Origin: CAYRUP01 sp964489265
GTDB taxonomy: Bacteria > Pseudomonadota > Gammaproteobacteria > DSM-16500
DNA length: 24,426 nucleotides
Assembly: GCA_964489265.1 (NCBI GenBank)
Contig: CAZAXX010000035.1
Location: 1-24,426 of the forward strand
Direction: 5' to 3'
Part shown: in pieces, positions 17,479-24,426 of the stretch
How positions within the stretch are numbered: the first letter of the stretch is position 1
Layout of the letters: every line of letters starts with the position of its first letter
Position numbers and translations under genes: made by a program
Notes under the pieces: model-generated
Seen by the model: the letters and a program-made list of their open reading frames with translations, nothing else
Database searches by the model: none
Told to the model about the DNA's origin: nothing

Positions 17479-18330
17479 TCAAATATTACTGGTAGGAAGC
17501 ACCCCTTTTACTTTGGCTTCCGTGGTATAAATTACTAAATCTTCTGGTGAAGGGCTGTAATGCAATATTTCTAATGGTTTGTTATGTTTATCACCTAGAT
17601 GCTTGATTTCGACCCAGGCTGCGCGCATCATTTTATCAAAACCCGCAAACTCAATAACCCAGCCTCGTTTGTAGACTTCCCGCGCCATGACTCGAGCGGT
17701 TTGTAAAGCATCTTCCAGGTTTCTTTCATGAGAAAACAAATTTTTTGGTGTGCCTACAATACAACATCCTCTGTCATAAATATTGTAGTGTTCGTTCATT
17801 CCTTCCAGCTGTAGAATTTTCTTTTCGCCGGGATAATCGAGATTATAAACATCCCAGATTGTCAGTGTTGCAAAGCGTTGTAACAAATAATAAATTTCTA
17901 TCGCCGTAATCGGTCGATCTAATAAATCTTGCATTTCAGGCAGCGGTAAATTTTTTCCTAATGCATCCCAAACTTCCGCTTTCATTTTTTTGAAAAGATC
18001 GTCGTCGCCCATCGTCATACGGGCATTAATGGTAAAATCGAACTCGACGCGTAGTTCTTCCGCTTCGTCATTGACGACGTTTACGATAACTTTATAACTG
18101 CCTTGCGTATTATTAGCTGCAATGCCATTGATGATTCCATCCGTGGTGCAAATCAAGCCTTTCGGTAATGGTTGGCCATCGGATAATTCAGCGTGAAAAT
18201 AAGCTTTGCCGCCGTCGCTACTCGCTTCCACAAATTCAGTGAGTCGTAGCGGGCCGTAGGTTGCGCCTTCATTGACAATTTGCGCGGGGATGGGTTTTAT
18301 TATCTTGAGATGTACAGGCTCATTTGCCAT
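17479..18330 (-). CDS. Hypothetical protein with Ig-like and LPD7-like parts
   Basis: From the chosen start it has 283 aa and no signal peptide or membrane segment. Residues about 12-102 resemble a putative Ig domain (He_PIG type): the run PLPKGLICTTDGIINGIAAN followed by GSYKVIVNVVND fits the usual 'P-G-L ... G-I-G ... G-Y-V-V-V-D' pattern. Residues 104-175 are helical. Residues about 203-268 (ALQTARVMAREVYKRGW, then AGFDKMMRAAWVEI and HYSPSP) resemble the LPD7 module of large polyvalent proteins. Both matches are by eye. An in-frame ATG at 18354 exists, but the candidate promoter would leave it almost leaderless, while the ATG at 18330 has AAAGG about 10 nt upstream. Function unknown. Confidence 0.85.
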   Translation of the reverse strand: MANEPVHLKIIKPIPAQIVNEGATYGPLRLTEFVEASSDGGKAYFHAELSDGQPLPKGLICTTDGIINGIAANNTQGSYKVIVNVVNDEAEELRVEFDFTINARMTMGDDDLFKKMKAEVWDALGKNLPLPEMQDLLDRPITAIEIYYLLQRFATLTIWDVYNLDYPGEKKILQLEGMNEHYNIYDRGCCIVGTPKNLFSHERNLEDALQTARVMAREVYKRGWVIEFAGFDKMMRAAWVEIKHLGDKHNKPLEILHYSPSPEDLVIYTTEAKVKGVLPTSNI

Positions 18331-18365
18331 AAAACGAACGCCTTTATCAGTCATAATTTACATTG

Positions 18366-18395
18366 AGTATAGCGAAAAAACTTCGTTTATAACAA
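18366..18395 (-). promoter_or_regulatory. Candidate promoter for the Ig-like-domain gene
   Basis: On the minus strand, TTGTTA (18395-18390) and TATACT (18371-18366) are 18 bp apart. Transcription should start near 18359, only a few bases before the ATG at 18354 but about 29 nt before the ATG at 18330. The gene can therefore be expressed independently of feoABC, which ends 24 bp upstream. Confidence 0.5.
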
Positions 18396-18418
18396 AAACA
18401 TTTTTTGCGGGGGCGGAC

Positions 18419-18640
18419 CTACGCGACCCATTCATAAATTTCAATGGTAGGCGGCACACATTTCATGCATGTTTTCCCGCAACCCGGTTGCTGGGTAAAT
18501 TTTCGAATACAACCTTTACGCGTCCAATGCACCAACATGTTCCGTAACAAATCCGAGTCACAATTAAAATGCGCGCACAATTTTGCAATGCTCGCCATTT
18601 TCACTTGCATTAAATAATTTTTAATTTCGAGCAAGCTCAT
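18419..18640 (-). CDS. feoC: FeoC-like Fe-S / winged-helix protein
   Basis: This is a small protein of 73 aa, the third gene of the ferrous iron operon. Residues 1-45 (MSLLEIKNYLMQVKMASIAK onward) match the winged-helix N-terminus of FeoC. A Cys cluster follows: C54, C58 and C61, with C44 nearby, fitting the FeoC wing that binds an oxygen-sensitive Fe-S cluster. In Klebsiella, FeoC is known to bind FeoB and protect it from proteolysis. The ATG at 18640 has a strong GGAGG 4 nt upstream and overlaps the feoB end by 20 bp. The open frame extends upstream to 18673, but that start lacks a ribosome site. Confidence 0.87.
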   Translation of the reverse strand: MSLLEIKNYLMQVKMASIAKLCAHFNCDSDLLRNMLVHWTRKGCIRKFTQQPGCGKTCMKCVPPTIEIYEWVA

Positions 18641-20936
18641 ACCGCCTCCATCGATCTTCTGATTGTTGTGCAAATCGATTCACACCCATGACAGCTAAAC
18701 ACAAGACTGCGCTTACGCCTGCAACCCAAAGTAAAGATGACAAGGGATGACGCGCAACAGTGGCAAGTTGATAAAATCCAACTGCGACGCAATACGCTGT
18801 GCCGGTTGACCAGAACACAGAAAATAACGCCCAACCACGATTCACTTCACGCAACATCGCAGCTGTCGTTGAAACACAGGGGAAATACAGCAACACAAAT
18901 AACAGATAAGCAATCGCACCCACTTGACCATCAAAACGTTGATACATTAAACCATACACACTTTGCGATAAAGTATGCACTGGCGCTTTTGCTAAAACAG
19001 GATTTCCCAAGGAACTACCTAACTGACCTAAATTGGTTGGAATCGATAACACCGCTTCGCGCAAACCGCCCCAAAAACTAAATGCATCTGCTTGCAGTGA
19101 AGCGAAGTGGCCGACTTGACTGTAAATTGTATTCAATGTGCCGATCACAACTTCTTTCGCAAGCACACCTGTCACCAAACCAACGGTTGCCGGCCAATTA
19201 TCTTGATGAATTCCCATCGGCGCAAAAACGGGCGTCATCATGCGACCGAGCGCAGACAATAACGAATTCACATCACCTTCACCGCTATTCATGGTTGCAT
19301 CGATATTTAATGCATTTAATGCGCCGATCAAAATACAAATCGGCACAATCAAGCGACCCGCACGCACCACAAATCCTCTGAGTCTTTGCCATGCATGCAA
19401 CGATAATGTTTTTAAACTTGGAATATGATACGGCGGCAACTCCATGACGAGTGGCGCAGGATCGCCTTTTAACACGGTTTTACGCAACATTAATCCTGTC
19501 AACATCGCCATCGCGATGCCGATGATGTACAAGAGAAAAATAACATTTTGTCCGCCTTTCGGAAAAAATGCTGCGGTAAATACCGCAAAAATCGCAAGTC
19601 GCGCACCGCACGACATAAATGGACTCATCATCACAGTGAGAATGCGATCGCGTTTGTTTTCGAGTGTGCGCGTTGCCATGACAGCAGGCACGTTACAACC
19701 GAAACCAACTACCATCGGCACAAATGATTTACCAGGCAATCCCAATGCACGCATTAAACGATCCACGACAAAAGCGGCGCGCGCCATATAACCGGAATCT
19801 TCTAAAAATGCGAGGAATAAAAACATGGCGCCAATCACGGGAATAAATGTGATTGTGGTATTGATACCTTTGCCAATGCCATTGGAAAGTAACGCAGTGA
19901 CCCAGGTTGGAAAACCGAGTTGCGTAAACCAATGCGCAGAACCTTCCACAAAAATAGTGCTGCTACTAATATCAAAGAAATCCTGGAATGCGCCGCCAAT
20001 ATTGATCGAAAAGAAAAACATGAAATACATGACGCATAAAAAAATCGGCAAACCCAGCACCCGATTTAACACAATGTTGTCGATGCGTGTCGTCCAGTTT
20101 TTTTGTTGCGACGCATTTTTTTTCACAGCGCGCGTCATGATAGTTTGAATAAAACGATAACGTGTATCGGCAAATAAAATGTCGGGATCTTCGTTTAAGG
20201 TTGCACGAATTTCTTTTTGTTGTTCGGCGACAAAAGACAGAATACTTGCATTCACTTGATTGCGTGCAAACACATCGTCTTCTAACAAACGAATCGCTAA
20301 CCAATTTTGATCTTTGCTGTGAGTTAATTTTTTTGAAACTGCTGCAACGAAAACATTTAAAGGACTATCAACGATGACATTAGGAATGACTCTTTGATTA
20401 TTGACAATCGCTTGTTTTAATTCTTTGATCCCTTTTCCTTTATGTGCTTCCAAAGGAACGACGACACAACCAAATTCTTTCGCCAACACATCCAACATAA
20501 TTTGCAAGCCACGTTGTCTTGCCACATCCATCATGTTGACGGCGATAATCATGGGAACCTGCATTTCAATCAATTGCATTGTCAAATACAGATTGCGTTC
20601 CAAATTGCTGGCATCGAGCACGTTGATAATGAGATCAGCTTGTCGAGTTAAAATATATTCGCAAGCAATGCGCTCATCGATAGATGAAGATTCGTTGACG
20701 ATTGTTAAGGAATAAGCGCCAGGCAAATCGACGACTTCAACAGTCGTGTCTTGATATTTAAATAATCCGGTTTTTTTCTCAACGGTCACACCCGGCCAAT
20801 TACCAACGCGCTGACGGGCGCCAGTTAAGGCATTGAAAACAGTGGTTTTGCCAGAGTTGGGATTGCCGACTAAACCGATGGTGAAGGATTTTTCTTGAGT
20901 GTGGCATTGGGCGTTGTCATCGCAGCAAGATTTCAT
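18621..20936 (-). CDS. feoB: Ferrous iron transporter FeoB
   Basis: This is the inner-membrane Fe2+ permease with an N-terminal G domain, 771 aa. G1 is GNPNSGKT (24-31), switch I threonine is T51, G3 is DLPG (70-73) and G4 is NMMD (134-137). A guanine-dissociation-inhibitor-like helical region follows to about 270. The membrane part then has two Gate-type repeats with conserved cysteines, including SCGARLAIF and GFGCNVPAVMATR. The N-terminal CCDDNAQCH is a Cys-rich extension. The start ATG overlaps the feoA stop (ATGA), and feoC follows with a 20-bp overlap. Iron control is suggested by the upstream Fur site. Confidence 0.98.
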   Translation of the reverse strand: MKSCCDDNAQCHTQEKSFTIGLVGNPNSGKTTVFNALTGARQRVGNWPGVTVEKKTGLFKYQDTTVEVVDLPGAYSLTIVNESSSIDERIACEYILTRQADLIINVLDASNLERNLYLTMQLIEMQVPMIIAVNMMDVARQRGLQIMLDVLAKEFGCVVVPLEAHKGKGIKELKQAIVNNQRVIPNVIVDSPLNVFVAAVSKKLTHSKDQNWLAIRLLEDDVFARNQVNASILSFVAEQQKEIRATLNEDPDILFADTRYRFIQTIMTRAVKKNASQQKNWTTRIDNIVLNRVLGLPIFLCVMYFMFFFSINIGGAFQDFFDISSSTIFVEGSAHWFTQLGFPTWVTALLSNGIGKGINTTITFIPVIGAMFLFLAFLEDSGYMARAAFVVDRLMRALGLPGKSFVPMVVGFGCNVPAVMATRTLENKRDRILTVMMSPFMSCGARLAIFAVFTAAFFPKGGQNVIFLLYIIGIAMAMLTGLMLRKTVLKGDPAPLVMELPPYHIPSLKTLSLHAWQRLRGFVVRAGRLIVPICILIGALNALNIDATMNSGEGDVNSLLSALGRMMTPVFAPMGIHQDNWPATVGLVTGVLAKEVVIGTLNTIYSQVGHFASLQADAFSFWGGLREAVLSIPTNLGQLGSSLGNPVLAKAPVHTLSQSVYGLMYQRFDGQVGAIAYLLFVLLYFPCVSTTAAMLREVNRGWALFSVFWSTGTAYCVAVGFYQLATVARHPLSSLLWVAGVSAVLCLAVMGVNRFAQQSEDRWRRYELARN

Positions 20937-21166
20937 GTTGGCACCTGCTCGATGGTTAGGATATTGGCTTCATTTTTACGTAAACTTAAGGAAAACCCGC
21001 GGACGGTGATTTCGATGGGGTCGCCTAAAGGCGCGATTCGAGAAATGGTAAATTCCGTGCCGGGCAATAAACCCATTGAAATCAATCGGTGGCGATATAA
21101 TGATTCGCCGGACTGGATATGAATAATCCTGCCTTTGCTGCCCATTTTCATCTCACTAAGTAGCAT
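20933..21166 (-). CDS. feoA: Ferrous iron transport protein A
   Basis: This is a small cytoplasmic SH3-like protein of 77 aa, known to be needed for FeoB function in several bacteria. The family pattern is present: an N-terminal G-x-G segment, HRLISMGLLPGTEFTISRIA in the middle, then the PLGDPIEITVRGFSLSLRK ending typical of FeoA. The ATG at 21166 has AAGGA about 6 nt upstream. An alternative in-frame ATG five codons later is possible. It is the first gene of feoABC. Confidence 0.96.
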   Translation of the reverse strand: MLLSEMKMGSKGRIIHIQSGESLYRHRLISMGLLPGTEFTISRIAPLGDPIEITVRGFSLSLRKNEANILTIEQVPT

Positions 21167-21251
21167 GTTTTTCCTTTATTTTTTGCATCTTTTCAATTAT
21201 ATAGCTTATCTTAGAATCAAAAAGATATTGAAAATTAGTCAAGTTATGCGA

Positions 21252-21280
21252 AGTATCTCTTTTCCTGACTAGGCTGTCAA
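21252..21280 (-). promoter_or_regulatory. Candidate feoABC promoter
   Basis: On the minus strand, a perfect TTGACA (21280-21275) and GATACT (21257-21252, four of six) are 17 bp apart. Transcription would start near 21245, giving a leader of about 79 nt before feoA. The Fur operator abuts its upstream edge, 6 bp from the -35. Confidence 0.55.
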
Positions 21281-21285
21281 TACAA

Positions 21286-21306
21286 TTGAGAATTATTCTC
21301 ATTATC
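21286..21306. promoter_or_regulatory. Fur operator (iron box)
   Basis: TGAGAATTATTCTCA (21287-21301) is a perfect 7-1-7 palindrome matching the Fur form TGATAATnATTATCA at 12 of 14 fixed positions. As a 19-mer (21288-21306) it matches GATAATGATAATCATTATC at 15 of 19. It lies between feoA and the divergent plus-strand gene. Its contact with the feoA promoter -35 explains iron repression of feoABC. Confidence 0.85.
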
Positions 21307-21314
21307 AATAGAGT
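21286..21314 (+). promoter_or_regulatory. Weak candidate promoter for the plus-strand gene, overlapping the Fur box
   Basis: TTGAGA (21286-21291) and TAGAGT (21309-21314) lie 17 bp apart on the plus strand. The -35 and spacer overlap the Fur operator almost completely. A leader of about 120 nt to the ATG at 21441 would result. A separate TATACT at 21372-21377 has no good -35. The assignment is tentative. Confidence 0.3.
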
Positions 21315-21440
21315 TGTGTTAAATTAGCGCTTTATTGTGTAAAATGTAAGAAATATTTAAGGAAAATCAATTATACTGTACTGAGTGATGAGCCGTTTGG
21401 TTTTCTATAAGTCCAAGATCGGAACGAGGAGCGTTAGGTT

Positions 21441-24426
21441 ATGCCCATACATAAACCAACAAGTAAGCAAATACCTGCCAATTTGCGAGAACCATTTACG
21501 CTATTATTTGGCGACGAAAAAGTGCCTGTTTGGTTGGGCCCGGGACAAAACGAATCAAATGAAGCTTATTCTAGTAAACTTGCAAGGTTTAAATTTACTA
21601 CTCCAATAACGACTGTAGAACAATTACAGCAATTAATTGTAAATTTACGGAAGCAAAAATTGCTTCAGGATAGGGGAGTGGAACCTCTACCTGCAGAGGA
21701 TCTTGCTAAAATACTATTCCCTAAACTAGCTACTGCGGTAGCGAATGCACCAAAAACTCCAGAAATTAAAGAACCGACGTTAAGGTTAGACGATTTTAGA
21801 GCCGCAGCCTCCAATGTGCTAGATCTCGTCAAGAAAAGCGACACATGCCAAACTCGTCCAGACAAAGAACAAATTAACAATGTGCTTGATCGTTTAGGTT
21901 CCGCGTTAACTGTTGCCCTAAAACTTAAAGCACCAACAACAATGCACGAACTAGCAAGTAAGATAATTGTTGTTGAGAAAATTTTAATCGATGCAATTAG
22001 TAGTAAATTCACCACCCCGGAAGAAATTCAGGCAATTCTTAAAAAATTGGGGCTAGAGTACGATGCAGATGCTAAGCGGATTTTTTCAGAGCTTGCTGCC
22101 CTAAATGCAGCAGTAGCAAAAGCAGCAACACCAGCCAGTCCACCACCAGTTGCTGCAGAAGAACATAAAGCAACAGTGGCTCCTCCACCCGCAGCCGCCC
22201 CAAAATCAAAATCCACGGTAAAGTTACCAACAACAGCAGAAACCAAGCTACAACAGGATATAGATACTGTCATTGGAAAGTTAAGTGAGTTTAAAGCAGT
22301 AGACCCAAGCAACAGTGCTCTGAGACAAGGCATTGCTCAACGACTTCAATATGCAGAAAGAACTGGAACCGTGGTCTTCGGTCAAACTCCAACTCAAGAG
22401 GTGGTTTTTGATTTAACCACTGCAATTAAGAGCGGTAAACCGCTAACAACCGGAACAAATGACTCTACTCGAGATGCCTTGAATGTAGTGCTAGGTAGTA
22501 TTGCTGAAGCCAATAAACAAGCTGTAGTTGCACCAGTAGCGCCGGAGCTTAAAGAAGCTGCGGCACCAGAAACACCGAAAATGCCACAGAAAAAGAAGAC
22601 GAGCAAAAAAATATATTCACTACAAGACACTAAAATAGAGATCGCTCGAATGCTAGATCAAGTAAAAACTAGTCCAGCATACTTGAATCGCCCAGACAGA
22701 GACAGCATTGAGCCATTACTCGAAAATTTGTTATTAGATGAATTAGCCAGAACTCAGCACACAAGAATGTTTGGGCAAGATGGCGCGTACAAAAAAGGAA
22801 TACGCAAAGCAGATCTAGATGCGAGAATGGATAGCCTCAAGGATGTTTTAATCGACGCGATTAATATTGAAAAAGCCCGGGGAGCAATTGGCAACACCGT
22901 TCGAAAGCTAGGTATAAGTGAAGAAACAGGTGCGAAGTTTTCTGACTCACTTGCTGGTTTAAATAAAAAAGCGGCAGAAGCAAAAACAGCTGAAGAAAAA
23001 CGAGCAGAAGCAAAAAAAATAGAACAAGAAAAATTCAAGAAGTTATCTGACCCAGCACTGCTATTAATTAATACTCTTCCCGGCTTGCTTAATAATAACT
23101 CTAAAGAGATGAAAGATGCTATAGAAGAAAATGTAGGTTCTTTTGCAAATTTATTTGCCTCATATCAACGACCGGAGCTATTAATAAAGGATTTAGCCAA
23201 TGCCATCAATACTGGAAATATAGCTGGTCCTATATCTGCAGCTAAGTCAACCATACAATCACTCCGAGCAGCAAATATTGCCTGTAAGGTGATGGAAGGT
23301 TTGCTTCAGAAGGCTGATACATTAGGCGTGAAATATTTAAGAGAAAGTGTTTTTAATGCTTTACAAAGATTGGCCAAATACCTCCCCCATGACCAACTAC
23401 AGAATTTTGTCCAAACTCTTTCGGATCCTAAAAATACAAAATCCATCGAAACATTGGTAGCAGATCTCAACAACTCACTTAAGCTTGAACCACCTGGAAA
23501 CATCCAAGTAAACAGACTTCGTGCGCTAAGTGAGTTAACAGCTTCATTAAAAACAGCAGCCACAAAACAAGGACTAGCCTCTCCTGCAGCTGAACCTGCC
23601 TCTCGTCTAGCCAGTACCCCAACTGCTGCAATAGAGGAGTTAAAAGCAGCTGAGCAAGCTCGCTTAGAAAGCGCTAGAGTAATGCAACAAAATAAAGCGG
23701 AACATGCTGCAAGGATTGAGAACATGCGAGGTATAATTGGTCATTTACCTCGAGCAGTGGTACCTGCTTCTATAACAGACGCGCTCGCTATACCTGGGAT
23801 CGCGCCATTAGGAAATTTAAATTTTACAACCGATTTCGAAAAACTTAAGCAACAAGAAACTTTGCTAAGTAAAGTTGTTAAAGCTAACAATCTCATTGTG
23901 GCTGCCATTCTCGCGACAAAAGATCAATTAGAAAAGGAACAAAAGCTGGCAGTTCCGGGTTTTAGAGAATACATAGATCATCTTTTTAAAACACTCAATG
24001 TTCCACTTACAAATGCGGCATATCAAAGAGCATCTTCTGAACCTTTCCAAAATCCAGAGCAATTGACAGCTTTCTTAAAACAAATTTTCAAGGAAGATAG
24101 TACAGTAGATAACAAACTAGCGTTGTTTACCAGCAATGGCATTCCTGTAGATGATTCAGTTAGAGATTTTGTGACGCTTGTCGTTCAGCGTAATACGGCC
24201 CTAAAAAGCGCCGCTACGATGGGGTTAGGAACACCAACACCTGCTGCAGATGAAAAAGCAGTTGATNNNNNNNNNNNNNNNNNNNNNNNNNNNNNNNNNN
24301 NNNNNNNNNNNNNNNNNNNNNNNNNNNNNNNNNNNNNNNNNNNNNNNNNNNNNNNNNNNNNNNNNNAAAGCAGCAGTTGATAAAGCAGCAGTTGATAAAG
24401 CAGCAGTTGATAAAGCAGCAGTTGAT
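21441..24426 (+). CDS. Large hypothetical protein with helical modules and KAAVD repeats (3' partial)
   Basis: The family is not recognised. There are 942 codons before the scaffold gap, then the gene continues off the window. The ATG at 21441 has GAGGAG 9 nt upstream. Residues 115-228 and 393-514 appear duplicated: both contain an RPD segment, ILIDAI, KLG and a final L-x-x-LN-A-A pattern. Looser copies may lie at 269-365, 537-615, 616-705 and 812-925. Pro/Ala linkers separate them (229-256 and 362-390). Residues 508-535 and 728-762 are charged coiled-coil-like. There is no signal peptide or membrane helix. The end becomes KAVD/KAAVD repeats. The stop seen at 24378-24380 exists only if the N gap is taken as exactly 100 nt. 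It could be an effector-like or scaffold protein; this is unproven. Confidence 0.85.
24255..24426 (+). repeat. 15-bp in-frame tandem repeat (KAAVD) spanning a gap
   Basis: Four perfect copies of AAAGCAGCAGTTGAT lie at 24367-24426, cut by the window end. Just before the gap, 24255-24266 reads AAAGCAGTTGAT, one unit lacking a GCA codon. The unit is a multiple of three, so each copy adds Lys-Ala-Ala-Val-Asp. The true copy number is unknown, because the array spans the gap and the window end. Confidence 0.92.
24267..24366. other. Assembly gap of exactly 100 N
   Basis: The round length is a scaffolding convention and not a measured size. The flanks are copies of the same 15-bp repeat, so the gap was very likely caused by repeat collapse. 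Reading frames across it are unreliable. Confidence 0.97.

Noticed and set aside
17479..18330. Identity as a known Dot/Icm coupling-complex accessory protein (DotZ-like)
   Set aside because: The size is roughly compatible, but I cannot confirm any motif from sequence alone; not claimed.
18331..18354. Upstream ATG of the Ig-like-domain gene
   Set aside because: No ribosome site is seen and it lies about 5 nt from the predicted transcript start; still possible if the promoter call is wrong.
22028..22333. Minus-strand ORFs of 76-139 aa inside the plus-strand giant gene (21665-22015, 22028-22333, 22394-22630, 22754-23038, 23306-23725)
   Set aside because: They are Ser/Ala/Leu-rich antisense shadows of Ala/Glu/Lys codons, with no ribosome sites.
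24378..24380. Apparent stop codon just after the N gap
   Set aside because: It depends on the gap being exactly 100 nt; the repeat is open in the KAAVD frame.
24367..24426. CRISPR-like array
   Set aside because: Units are directly adjacent 15-mers without spacers and code in frame.

Overview
The window looks like chromosomal backbone of a gammaproteobacterium, most plausibly Legionellales-like (the Coxiella/Legionella neighbourhood). The support is the order tpiA-secG-tRNA-Leu-nuoA onward, Legionellales-like complex I subunits, and several very large, helix-rich proteins of no recognisable family. The base composition is moderately AT-rich by eye. The lineage call is inference. Almost everything is on the minus strand; only the last gene is on the plus strand.

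Region by region (minus-strand genes read right to left). Positions 1-106 are an abrupt GC-rich, poly-C contig edge where nuoK should begin; it looks like an assembly artefact. Positions 109-9287 hold nuoA-B-C-D-E-F-G-H-I-J of proton-pumping NADH:quinone oxidoreductase (complex I), tightly packed with ATGA/TAATG overlaps. This run is interrupted by a palindromic hairpin between nuoF and nuoG and by a duplicated palindromic repeat between nuoI and nuoJ. Upstream lie tRNA-Leu(GAG), secG and tpiA, with a good sigma70-type promoter before tpiA. A 39-bp perfect inverted repeat then separates tpiA from a block of unrecognised genes. That block holds a 1560-aa protein, a 636-aa protein and a roughly 283-aa protein with an Ig-like N-terminal domain. 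Next comes the ferrous iron uptake operon feoA-feoB-feoC. A 274-bp divergent intergenic region carries a clear Fur operator. On the plus strand, a 942+ codon gene runs into a 100-N scaffold gap and reappears as an in-frame 15-bp tandem repeat that continues off the window.

How the parts work together: NuoEFG form the NADH-oxidising arm, NuoBCDI the connecting Fe-S/quinone arm, and NuoAHJ part of the membrane arm. TpiA feeds glycolysis, SecG assists protein export, and FeoABC imports Fe2+, which complex I and its Fe-S clusters need. The large unknown proteins (10753-18330 and 21441 onward) are the accessory content. Their size, helical and coiled-coil composition, internal duplications and lack of signal peptides would fit secreted effector-like proteins of an intracellular bacterium, but nothing in the sequence proves secretion. 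No rRNA, transposase, integrase or CRISPR array was seen. No gene-free stretch exceeds 300 bp.
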